Origin: Aliiglaciecola lipolytica E3
Lineage (GTDB): Bacteria; Pseudomonadota; Gammaproteobacteria; Enterobacterales; Alteromonadaceae
Assembly: GCF_000314975.1 (NCBI RefSeq)
Contig: NZ_BAEN01000055.1
Location: 1-64,000 of the forward strand
DNA: 64,000 nucleotides
Direction: 5' to 3'
Below the pieces are notes generated by a model. The model saw nothing but the letters and a program-made list of their open reading frames with translations, was not told the DNA's origin and ran no database searches. The position numbers and the translations under genes were made by a program. Numbering within the stretch: the stretch's first letter is position 1; each line of letters starts with the position of its first letter. Shown in pieces: positions 27,080 through 36,800 of this stretch.

Positions 27080-30000
27080 TTAAATTGCGTCTCCTTTTTT
27101 ATAGGGCATTTTTTCGTCAAGCTCTTCGAGTTTGTGGGTAATTTCAAGAGGCGAACCAGTGTGTCTAGCTAACCAATAGTATGCAATTGGCACAATATAT
27201 AAAGTCATCAATGCTGACAGTAACACACCATAAAATATGACTATTCCTATCACAGCTCGACTTTCCGAGCCTGGTCCTGTTGCCACTACTAGTGGCAGTG
27301 AACTAAACACAGTGGTGAAACCTGTCATCACTATAGGACGAAGACGTTGAGTAGCAGCACGTTTAAGCGCAGTCTCAAATTCCATACCGGCGTCACGTAA
27401 TTGGTTAGCAAACTCCACAATTAAGATACCGTTTTTAGCCGCTAAACCAATCAACATGACTAGTCCAATTTGGCTGTAAATATTAATACTCGAGTCCGAA
27501 ATATATAGCCCCAGAAATGCACCTAACAATGCCAGCGGAACGGTAAGCATAATCACTAATGGATGTACCCAACTTTCAAATTGTGCTGCAAGCACTAAGA
27601 AAGTGATTGCCAATGCCAATAAGAATACAAAAATAACTGAGTTACCTGATTCTTTATAAAGTTGTGATTCACCTTTGTAATCAATAGAGACACGGTCAGG
27701 CAACTCAGTTTCCACAATTTCTTCCAAATATGCTAATGCTTCACCTACGGTATAATCGCTGGCTAAGTTGGCACTAATAGTCACGCTTCGCATGCGATTG
27801 TAACGATTCAGCCGAGCCGAAGTTGCCTGTTCTTCAAAGCTAAGTAGATTGTCCAAAGGTATTAATTGATTTGTAGTTGAAGATCTTACATAAAGGTTAT
27901 CAATACTTTGTGGGCTTCGATAATCCGCTTCGCGACCTTCGAGAATAACGTCGTATTCTTGACCGCGGTCAAGATAGGTAGAAACCCGACGTTGTCCTAA
28001 CATGGTTTCTAAAGTCCCACCTATTTCAGAAATCGAAACGCCTAAGTCAGCTGCACGTTGGCGGTCTATATTGATGAGTATTTGAGGTAAGGTTTCCTTG
28101 TAATCAGAATCTAATCGCAACAACTTAGGGTTTTCGGACGCTTTTTCCAATAATGTGTTGCGCCATTTAACCAAGTCTTCATAGGTATCTCCTTGCAACA
28201 CAAATTGCACTGGTCGCCCTACTCCGCCACCTGCAATTCCTGAGCGCATTATCGCAAAAGCTCGTACATCCGGAACTTGTGATAACTTAGCACTTAACTC
28301 ATCCATCACTTCAAAAGTTGAACGGGTGCGTTCATTAAATGCCACCATACCAACAACCGCGATGCCTGCTGAGCCACCGAAGCCGGGAGTACGCACCAGA
28401 ATTCTATCAACTTCGCCTTTATCTAGATAGGGTAAAAGCAAATCTTCTACTTTTTTTAGATTGGCCGCGTTACTTTCAAAACTCGCCCCTTCTGCTGCTT
28501 GTAAAGAAACAAAGAAATTGCCTCTATCTTCCTTAGGCACAAACTCGCTAGGAATTTTTTGGCTTAACTGCACCAAGGCTACCACTGCCGCAATTAACAT
28601 TATTACTGCAATAACTGGCTGATGTAGGGTGCTTTTTAAGCTGTTGTAGTACGAACCTTCGAGTTTTTTGAATGTGTTATCCATCCACCTACCGAATCCT
28701 GAACTACGTGATCTTTTCTTTAATAATTTGGACGACAGCATTGGTGACAAAGTAAGCGCAGTGAAGCTTGAAAACGCAACAGCGGCGGCTATTGCTAACG
28801 CAAACTCGGTAAATAAACGGCCAATATTACCTTCTAAGAAAACCAAAGGTACAAATACGGATATCAATACTAAAGTCGTCGCAATAACCGCAAAACCTAC
28901 TTCTTTGGCTCCGCGAAAGGCGGCTAAAAGAGGAGGCTCTCCCATTTCTAAACGGCGATAAATATTTTCAATAACGACTATGGCATCATCAACCACCAGA
29001 CCAATGGCCAGTACCATAGCTAATAAAGTCAGTAAGTTAATTGAAAAACCTAGGGCGTACATGACGATGAATGCAGCAACCAAAGACACAGGAACAGTAA
29101 CTGCGGGGATCAATGTTGCGCGAATACTGCCTAAAAAGATGTAAATCACAATAACCACTAACGCCATAGCGATACCGAGCGTGTTGTACACTTCTTTAAT
29201 GGACTCCTCGATAAAGATTGAGGAATCATAGCTAGGTACTATAAATATGTTTTCAGGTAAGGTTTCAGATATTTCCTGAATTGCTTTTTTCGCCTCTCTA
29301 GCCACTTCTAGGGTATTTGCTTTGGATTGTTTAACGATCCCTAAGCCAATCATATTGACGCCATTTCCACGAAACTGGGATTCGTCATCTTCGGCTGCTA
29401 ATTCAACGCTACCAATTTCCTTCAGTTTAATTAAATAGCCGCCAGCGCCTACTTTAATGGTTAGGTCAGCAAAATCTTCCGGAGAGAGAAAGCTTCTGGC
29501 CACGCGAACCTCAAAATCTCTATCGGTGGATTCTATTTCCCCAGCAGGTAATTCAACGTTTTCCGAGCGAATAACCCGCTCTACATCAGCAACCGTGATA
29601 TCACGAGCCGCCATCGCATTGCGATCTAACCAGACTTTCATAGCGTATGTGCGTGCACCTCCCAAGCGCACTCTAGCGATACCATTGACCACTGAAAGGC
29701 GGTCAACTAAAAAGCGGTCGGCATAGTCGGTTAATTCCATCACCGATAAATTGTCACTGCGTAAGTTATACCAAACCACCACATCTTCATCGGAATCAGA
29801 TTTAGAGACTTCGGGTGGATCAGCTTGGTCAGGTAGATTATTCAATGCTCGACTAACACGTTCTCTCACATCATTAGACGCAGCATCAATATCTCTGGAT
29901 AAATCAAATTCAATACTAATATCCGAGCGACCGTTGCGGCTCGTAGAAGTAATATTTTTTATTCCTTCAATACCCGAAATTCGGTCTTCCAGTAATTGCG

Positions 30001-30190
30001 TGATTCGGGTTTCAACGATAGATGCAGAAGCACCTGTATAATTTGTATTGATAGATACAATGGGTGGATCAATATCAGGGTATTCACGTAGCGAAAGTAA
30101 GGTGACCGCCACGATACCAAATATGATCAATAGCAAGTTTACAACTGATGCAAATACCGGACGCTTGACGGAAATATCAGATAACAACAT
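27080..30190 (-). CDS. RND-family efflux permease (HAE1/AcrB type)
   Basis: The inner-membrane proton-driven pump of a tripartite efflux system, 1036 residues. The N-terminal SVKRPVFASVVNLLLIIFG and REYPDIDPPIVSI are typical. The transmembrane relay motif GLVVDDAIVVIENIYRRLE carries the paired aspartates needed for proton coupling. Two halves of six helices flank large periplasmic loops, for example ARLNRYNRMRSVTISANL. It lies 10 nt after the membrane-fusion protein gene. No outer-membrane channel gene is adjacent, so a TolC-like protein elsewhere is probably used. The substrates cannot be predicted. Confidence 0.95.
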   Translation of the reverse strand: MLLSDISVKRPVFASVVNLLLIIFGIVAVTLLSLREYPDIDPPIVSINTNYTGASASIVETRITQLLEDRISGIEGIKNITSTSRNGRSDISIEFDLSRDIDAASNDVRERVSRALNNLPDQADPPEVSKSDSDEDVVVWYNLRSDNLSVMELTDYADRFLVDRLSVVNGIARVRLGGARTYAMKVWLDRNAMAARDITVADVERVIRSENVELPAGEIESTDRDFEVRVARSFLSPEDFADLTIKVGAGGYLIKLKEIGSVELAAEDDESQFRGNGVNMIGLGIVKQSKANTLEVAREAKKAIQEISETLPENIFIVPSYDSSIFIEESIKEVYNTLGIAMALVVIVIYIFLGSIRATLIPAVTVPVSLVAAFIVMYALGFSINLLTLLAMVLAIGLVVDDAIVVIENIYRRLEMGEPPLLAAFRGAKEVGFAVIATTLVLISVFVPLVFLEGNIGRLFTEFALAIAAAVAFSSFTALTLSPMLSSKLLKKRSRSSGFGRWMDNTFKKLEGSYYNSLKSTLHQPVIAVIMLIAAVVALVQLSQKIPSEFVPKEDRGNFFVSLQAAEGASFESNAANLKKVEDLLLPYLDKGEVDRILVRTPGFGGSAGIAVVGMVAFNERTRSTFEVMDELSAKLSQVPDVRAFAIMRSGIAGGGVGRPVQFVLQGDTYEDLVKWRNTLLEKASENPKLLRLDSDYKETLPQILINIDRQRAADLGVSISEIGGTLETMLGQRRVSTYLDRGQEYDVILEGREADYRSPQSIDNLYVRSSTTNQLIPLDNLLSFEEQATSARLNRYNRMRSVTISANLASDYTVGEALAYLEEIVETELPDRVSIDYKGESQLYKESGNSVIFVFLLALAITFLVLAAQFESWVHPLVIMLTVPLALLGAFLGLYISDSSINIYSQIGLVMLIGLAAKNGILIVEFANQLRDAGMEFETALKRAATQRLRPIVMTGFTTVFSSLPLVVATGPGSESRAVIGIVIFYGVLLSALMTLYIVPIAYYWLARHTGSPLEITHKLEELDEKMPYKKGDAI

Positions 30191-30200
30191 ATCAATTCCC

Positions 30201-31268
30201 TTATAAAGTCGCTTGTTCTAATAGCGAAACAGAAGAACCATCAACTAAGCGCAATGCCCCTTCAACCACGACTCTTTGCCCTTCTTCTAAGCCTGACAGA
30301 ATTTGTACTAACCCCGGCTTTCGCAACCCTATTTCCACTTGCGTTAACTTAGCCTTTTCGCCTTCAACAACAAACACAAATTGCTTATCTTCGTTTGGAA
30401 TAATGGCTTTTTCAGGTAACACCAATGACTGTAATACGCGTTTTTGTAGATTTATTTGCATCAACATACCCGGTCTTAACTTCAAATCTGGGTTATCGAT
30501 TAACGCTCTAACTTGAATTGAACGAGTATTCGCATCTACGCGCGAGTTCACACTGCGAATTTCGCCATTAAAAACTTCATCTGGGTAAGCCACTGATAGT
30601 GCTTTTACTTGCTGGCCAATTGACAGTGATGGTAAGTGACTTTCAGAGATATTGAAGTCCACTTTAACTTTGCGTAAGTCATCCAACGTTGTGATGACAT
30701 CACTAGGCGTAACATACGCCCCTACGCTGACCATTCGGATCCCTAACTTACCGGAAAAAGGCGCTTCTAAGATGAGTTCCGATAGCTGTGCATTGGCTAC
30801 TTCAACTTGGGCTTTGAGGGTTTTAACTTTGGCCTGCTGTTCATCCAACAATTGTTGTGATGCAACACTACTCTTGGCAAGGTTCACAATACGTGTAAGC
30901 TGGCGTTGTGCTTCTTGCAGATTGATATTCAGTTCGTTTAATCTCGCTTGCTCCTCACGGTCGTTCATTCGCATCAGCAACTGGCCTTTTTCAACCACAT
31001 CACCATCATCAAAGTAAAGTTCCTGAATAACATCAGACTGCAATGGAGTCAGAGAAACCGCCTCATTTGCTCTTGCCGTCCCTAACGCTTCAACTGTGAC
31101 AGGAAAATCGGTTTTCTGAACTTCAAAAAAGACTACTGGTGTTGCTACCTTTCCATTACCTTTAGGCCCATTTTGCTCCGCTGATTCCGGATAATTTAAG
31201 AAAATAAGTAAGCCGACAAGGGCCAACGTGGCTATCAGCAATGGCGATAGCATTGTCTTTAAAGTCAT
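30201..31268 (-). CDS. RND efflux periplasmic adaptor (membrane-fusion protein)
   Basis: A 355-residue protein with one N-terminal membrane anchor (LLIATLALVGLLIFLNY). It then has the first half of a lipoyl domain (FPVTVEALGTARANEAVSLTP, DVIQELYFDDGDVVEKGQLL), a coiled-coil hairpin (about 105-165), the second lipoyl half (LEAPFSGKLGIRMVSVGAYV) and a beta-barrel. It would bridge the RND permease to an outer-membrane channel. It is the first gene of the pair and is divergent from the Nudix gene across 105 nt. Confidence 0.94.
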   Translation of the reverse strand: MTLKTMLSPLLIATLALVGLLIFLNYPESAEQNGPKGNGKVATPVVFFEVQKTDFPVTVEALGTARANEAVSLTPLQSDVIQELYFDDGDVVEKGQLLMRMNDREEQARLNELNINLQEAQRQLTRIVNLAKSSVASQQLLDEQQAKVKTLKAQVEVANAQLSELILEAPFSGKLGIRMVSVGAYVTPSDVITTLDDLRKVKVDFNISESHLPSLSIGQQVKALSVAYPDEVFNGEIRSVNSRVDANTRSIQVRALIDNPDLKLRPGMLMQINLQKRVLQSLVLPEKAIIPNEDKQFVFVVEGEKAKLTQVEIGLRKPGLVQILSGLEEGQRVVVEGALRLVDGSSVSLLEQATL

Positions 31269-31373
31269 GAAAAGTTCCTGAATATTGTAGTGAGTTAATC
31301 TAAGCAGTTATTATTTGGCGTTAATAGTAGTAAACTGCTCACAGTAAGATTATTTAATATTGTACCTTTAATT

Positions 31374-31913
31374 GTGAATAATAAATTTGTCATCTACCTA
31401 GCAATATCGTCATTCTGTCTTACATCCTGTACTGATTCGACGATAAGCGACCCGGCTTGTCGGGTTGATGAGTCTGAATTTCCGCAACAAATTGCAAATG
31501 CAGCCTGTTTAATTAGATTAGGTGATAACTTAGTTACCACCACACACAGACTAAGTGGAAAGTTAGACTTGCCTGGGGGGACTTCAGATACAGTTGAATC
31601 TGCAAAATGTACCGCGCATAGAGAAACATGGGAAGAAACCGGATTTAATGTAGAAGTCGGACAATGGCTAGGTACAAATCAAAACGGTATGCGCTTTTAC
31701 GAGTGTAAGTTAGCCGGTAATTTCAGTGCAGATATGACTGAATTTCCGGTACCTGACTGGGCCCAAGTGGAGGTCAGCACCATTCAATTAGTTGACCCTT
31801 TTGCAACCGAAGCCAATCAATGGCGATTTCCGCAACAAATGACTGCAATTAGAGAAATGTTCAATCGCGTTGCAGATTCAGCGTATGAAGAAACGCCGAA
31901 ACAAGACAATTAA
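31374..31913 (+). CDS. Exported lipoprotein with a Nudix hydrolase domain
   Basis: A 179-residue protein starting at GTG. The signal sequence VIYLAISSFCLTSC ends in a lipobox with Cys19, predicting a lipid anchor outside the cytoplasm. The Nudix box is complete at residues 69-91: Gly69, Glu75, Arg83-Glu84, Glu87-Glu88 and Gly90 fit the pattern G-x5-E-x7-RE-x2-EE-x-G. DLPGG precedes it as in most Nudix folds. Nudix enzymes hydrolyse nucleoside diphosphates linked to another group and are usually cytoplasmic. An anchored periplasmic form suggests processing of environmental nucleotides or cell-wall intermediates. Confidence 0.82.
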   Translation: MNNKFVIYLAISSFCLTSCTDSTISDPACRVDESEFPQQIANAACLIRLGDNLVTTTHRLSGKLDLPGGTSDTVESAKCTAHRETWEETGFNVEVGQWLGTNQNGMRFYECKLAGNFSADMTEFPVPDWAQVEVSTIQLVDPFATEANQWRFPQQMTAIREMFNRVADSAYEETPKQDN

Positions 31914-32027
31914 TACTATTCTTTATAATTGACTATCCATAAGGGTAATTTAAATTTAGCCGCGCAACCTGTATACTGAATTTTCAACTGGTCCGAACAG
32001 TTACATAATCAAATTAGGTGGACACTT

Positions 32028-33791
32028 ATGCCGCAATACACAGCGCCTTTAACCGATATGCAATTCCTTTTACATGATTGGCTAAAACTAGAAGAGCACT
32101 ACGCCAACATAGGTTTGCAAGACTTTGACAAAGAACTTGTAAACGAAATTCTTAGCCAAGGGGCAAAGTTTGCTGAACAGGCTATCGCACCACTTAATCG
32201 TGAAGGTGATGAGCAAAGCTGCAAACTCGATAACGGAAAAGTTACTACCCCCGATGGATTCGCAAGCGCGTATCACGAATACATTGCTAATGGCTGGAAT
32301 GCCATGCTGGGTGATCCAGAATATGATGGGCAAGATCTGCCCCATTCAATGGCGGTACCAGTGCAAGAAATGCTTTGTTCAGCGAATGTCAGTTGGCGAT
32401 TAATCAGTATGTTGACCGAAAGTGCTGTATTGGCCGTGACTAAGCACGGCAGCCAAGCGCTAAAAGATACATACCTGCGTAAACTTATTTCCGGTGAATG
32501 GACAGGCACAATGTGCTTAACTGAACCGCAGGCAGGTACCGATTTAAGTCTTCTGTCGACGAAAGCTGAACCGCAAGAAGATGGCAGTTACCACATCACC
32601 GGAAACAAAATATTTATCTCCGGTGGCGATCAAGATTGGACCGACAATATTCTTCATCTCGTATTAGCCAGATTACCCGACGCACCCGCTGGCGTAAAAG
32701 GAATTAGCTTGTTTTTGGTGCCAAAAATATTGGTAACGGAAAGCGGTGAATTAGGTGCCGAAAACTCGCTATCTGTTGGCAGTTTAGAAAAGAAAATGGG
32801 AATTAAAGCCTGTCCAACTTGTGTGATGAATTTTGATCAGGCAACAGGCTTTCTTGTTGGCGCACCGCACCAAGGGTTAGCCTGCATGTTCACTATGATG
32901 AATGACGCTCGCTTTCAGGTGGGTTTACAAGGGTTGGGGATAGCCGAAAGCGCGTTTCAAGGTGCGCTAGCTTATGCGCGAGAACGCCTGCAATCCAGAG
33001 CACCTCAAGGTGTGCAGAACCCCGATGGAAAAGCGGACCCAATCATAGCTCATCCCGATGTCCGTAAAATGTTGCTAACCCAAAAATCGCTTACCGAAGG
33101 ATGCCGCGCCTTGTCTTTTTTATACGCTGCACAGATGGACATCGAGAAAAACGCAACGGATCAGAAAGCCAAACAAGATGCTGCTAATGTATTGGCATTT
33201 TTAACCCCAATCAGCAAAGGCTTTATGACCGACGTAGGTCAAGAAGTTAGTCAGTTAGGGGTGCAAGTTTATGGCGGGCACGGATTTATTCGCGAATGGG
33301 GGATGGAACAGTTGATTCGCGACAGTCGGATCACCCAACTCTATGAAGGTACTAATGGAATCCAAGCAGCTGATTTAGTGGGACGTAAGTTGTCACGAGA
33401 CAATGGGGACATGCTGGCAGCTACCCATAGCCTATTTGCAAACTTAGTAAATGCTATTTCAGATGCAAGCTCGCAGAAATTGGCACACTCAATTTTAAAC
33501 GATTGGCATCAGCTTTCATTGCAACTAAAACAACAGTCTGCAGTGAATGTCGCCGGCGCTGCGTATGATTATATGAATTATAGTGCATATAGCTTACTTG
33601 GAATGCTTTGGTTGAGCATGGCCGATAGCGCCACACTAAGTACTAACCCGAGTGTTCAATCAGGTAAAAAAGCCACCTGTGACTTTTACATTAAACGCAT
33701 TTTGCCACGTAAAGAACTCTACAAAGTTAACTTATTGGAAGATGCAAACGATATAGTCGAGGTAACAGACAATGTCTTTGATTACCAATAG
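32028..33791 (+). CDS. Acyl-CoA dehydrogenase, DmdC-like subfamily
   Basis: A 587-residue flavoenzyme. The N-terminal YTAPLTDMQFLLHDWL, APLNREGDEQSC and GWNAMLGDPEYDGQDLPH match the long acyl-CoA dehydrogenases that include 3-methylmercaptopropionyl-CoA dehydrogenase (DmdC) of DMSP degradation. FAD-binding TMCLTEPQAGTDLS and the catalytic Glu440 in LYEGTNGIQ are intact. An extra C-terminal helical domain (about 465-587) is typical of the subfamily. Without dmdB or dmdD nearby, the substrate may equally be a medium-chain or branched acyl-CoA in beta-oxidation. The gene appears monocistronic, with a strong terminator after it. Confidence 0.88.
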   Translation: MPQYTAPLTDMQFLLHDWLKLEEHYANIGLQDFDKELVNEILSQGAKFAEQAIAPLNREGDEQSCKLDNGKVTTPDGFASAYHEYIANGWNAMLGDPEYDGQDLPHSMAVPVQEMLCSANVSWRLISMLTESAVLAVTKHGSQALKDTYLRKLISGEWTGTMCLTEPQAGTDLSLLSTKAEPQEDGSYHITGNKIFISGGDQDWTDNILHLVLARLPDAPAGVKGISLFLVPKILVTESGELGAENSLSVGSLEKKMGIKACPTCVMNFDQATGFLVGAPHQGLACMFTMMNDARFQVGLQGLGIAESAFQGALAYARERLQSRAPQGVQNPDGKADPIIAHPDVRKMLLTQKSLTEGCRALSFLYAAQMDIEKNATDQKAKQDAANVLAFLTPISKGFMTDVGQEVSQLGVQVYGGHGFIREWGMEQLIRDSRITQLYEGTNGIQAADLVGRKLSRDNGDMLAATHSLFANLVNAISDASSQKLAHSILNDWHQLSLQLKQQSAVNVAGAAYDYMNYSAYSLLGMLWLSMADSATLSTNPSVQSGKKATCDFYIKRILPRKELYKVNLLEDANDIVEVTDNVFDYQ

Positions 33792-33819
33792 ACATTAACT
33801 TTAATCTCTCTTCAAAATA

Positions 33820-33855
33820 AAAAAACCGGTAAAACTTACGTTTTACCGGTTTTTT
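33820..33855. terminator. Strong bidirectional terminator
   Basis: AAAAACCGGTAAAAC (33821-33835) pairs with GTTTTACCGGTTTTT (33840-33854) over a TTAC loop: a 15-bp perfect stem with T-tracts both ways. It separates the convergent acyl-CoA dehydrogenase and giant nuclease genes. Confidence 0.92.
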
Positions 33856-33871
33856 ATTTGTTACCGCTTTC

Positions 33872-36800
33872 TTAACGAGTTGAACAAGCTCTTCGTGAAC
33901 ACATGCTGCGAAGCGCAGACACGTCACCACTGTTTAGCAGTCCATCGTTATTAAAGTCATGCTCTTCAAGCGTGGCTTGACCGGCTCTGATAAGGTTCAT
34001 CAGTGCACGCATGTCATTATAGTCAACGTCCATATCACCATCGATATCACCTTCAACTGCAGGTGATGCAAGCTCAAAGCTCATCATCACAGGATCGTGA
34101 TCTGACACTCTAAACACATCGGAGGCATAAAAGTCGTTAACTTGCGCATCTGATTTAAACTCAACATTATAGTCAAGTGCAAAAGGTTCATCAGCGTTAA
34201 TGTGCCATTCGATAGTATCAACTGCTTGTGCAGCCAAACTAGAACTTGCTAATGCATGGTCTAAATAACCGAATTCTCCACTAAAGGTATATGAATACGC
34301 CTCAGCACCTTGGAATGTTTCAACTAAGTTTACAAAGCCTTGGCCTTCAAGTGCTGCAATTGGATCTTCTTTAGCGTATGCATTTAAATCACCAATAATC
34401 AGTACATTTTCTTTAGTCGATAAAGATTCTTCGCTAGCTAACCAAGAGGCTAAAGATAAAGATTGTTGAGTACGTTTTGCATTGTAACAACCTTGACCAT
34501 CTCCTTGGTCTGTATCATCACCCGAAGCACTTCCACATCCTTTCGATTTAAAGTGGTTTACTACAACTGTGATACCCGCACCATTTAATGTGGTGAATGA
34601 TTGTGCAACAGGTGGACGATTGAAAATACTATCAAAGTTGATTTTCACGTCACCGTCTAAGGTCACACTGGCAGGTTTATACAACAAGGCTACCGCTATC
34701 GCATCAGTACCTATTTCAGATGAATAACTTACGAAGTCGTATGTACCTTCACCCATCACTTCATTCAATCGGTTGGTTAATTCAGCAACCATACTGAACT
34801 CACCAAAGCCGTCGTTTTCAATTTCCATCAAACCAACAATATCAGCATCCATGGTAGATATTGCTTCAACTGTTTTAACGATTTGACGTTCATATTCAAA
34901 CAATGAGTCTGCGCCACGCTCTGTTGGGAAGCCGCCACCTTGGCCGTCTCCATTAAACAAGTTCAATACATTTAAACTTGCTACCGTCAGGTTGCCGCGA
35001 GTAATGCTTGGTGCTGGCTCACGCTCATTTGAGTGGATGATTGTAGGTGTTTCAATTGGATGAATACGGAAATTACTAAAGCTATAGTCTAAAGCTCCTT
35101 TAATATTTACCACTGTATCACCGGTGCGCAAAGTATTCGCAGCAGAAAGATTACCTGTTGGGTAAATCACTGTCTCTGGATTTTGCACGTCTAAGCCATC
35201 GTCCATAATGATGTAGTTAAGTGCATTTTGAGCTGCTAAATCAACAGCTTCAGGAGAAAGTGGTGCATATACATTGGTTGGATTAAACAACCTACCGAAA
35301 GACAAACCAACCTCACCAAAGCGTGCCAGTGTATAGGTATTGGTTACAGTCAGCGGAGATTCGTTAACCACTAACATATTTTCCAACGATTCAGCTTCTA
35401 GTGCACTCGAGAATGGCAATACTAATGTAGTAGCAGAAACTGTGTCAGTTCCACACTCTACCAAATCAGATGACACATTCAATTGAGTACGACCGAAGTT
35501 TTCAGCTACTGTACCCATTACGCGAACTACTGTGCCTTGGGCAGGCAATGCATTAGCATCAAAATAGCTAACATATAAACCTTCAGAGGTTGCCGGATCA
35601 GCGTCAACATCAGCGTCTTCTTCTTGTAAATAGAAGCCACCAAAATCTGTTAGTGTTGATGTTACAACCGCTTCAACGATATGTTCTTGTCCGTCAAGTA
35701 GTGAAGCAAAGTCATTACCTTGAATAGTGCTGATTAACGTAGCTGGGTCGGTACAAACGCCAATTTCTGGGTCAACGTCACCTGGGCCATCATCGCCACC
35801 ACCAAAGGTTTTTCCATCAGGACCTGAACCAGGTGTACCAAAGTCACCGTCGCCATAAGTTGCTGTTGTTTCTTCAACCCAGTTCTCACCAACATTGTTA
35901 TCCAAGCTGGCTGAAATTAATGTCATTGACGCCCCATTTGGATCAGGGAAGGTTGGACCGCCGTCATACTCAACGATATCTTCGATTGTGCCATCTGGAC
36001 GCTGTAATACAACTTCGTCCGCGCCATTGGCAATAAACACACCGCTATATTGATAAAGCGCTTCGAAACCACCGTTGCTTGAACTATCACTGTTATTTGT
36101 TAACACAGCGTAGGTACCTGCAGGCACGTAAACGTCCCCTTGGATAGTATGTGATTCTGAATCGTTATCACGGAAAACCCAACCATTGAGGTTTGCTGCA
36201 ATTACACCAGTGTTTAGTATTTCTACATATTCACCAGCAGAATCGCCAACCGCTCTTGGATTTTGCATGATCTCAGTGATTACTAAGTTAAAGCTTGCAT
36301 CACCAGTACCTGGCGTACCTGAGTTATTAGAATCATAGAAATTAGTTGTATCAGCCGCCCATTTGCTGCCCACGTTATTGTCGCCATATAGGTCGACCAA
36401 GTACATAGACGCGCCAGTTGGATCAGGGAAGTCTGGACCACCGTCATAGGTAATTTCATCAACAATATTGCCGTCTGGGTCAACCAAAACTAACTCGTCA
36501 GAGCCGTTTGCTAAGGCCATAGAACCGCCGTAAGCATAAGCTAGGGTAATTCCACCGTTTACACTGGTATCTGCGTTTTTACCCAACACTGCATATTCAC
36601 CAACGCCTATAAATACATCTTGGTCTACTACAAACGAGTCGAAATCATTGTCGCGGATAGTCCAACCATTTAGATTTATGACTTGCGTGCTGGTATTTAG
36701 TACTTCAAACCATTCCCCATTTGCATCAGAAATCGTATCTGGATTTTGCATGATTTCAGTGATTAGCAACGCGTTGGCTTCAACCGCTCCTACGTTACCG

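Noticed and set aside
32028-33791. Firm assignment as DmdC of DMSP degradation
   Set aside because: Sequence fits the subfamily, but dmdA, dmdB and dmdD are not in the window and related paralogues act on other acyl-CoAs.
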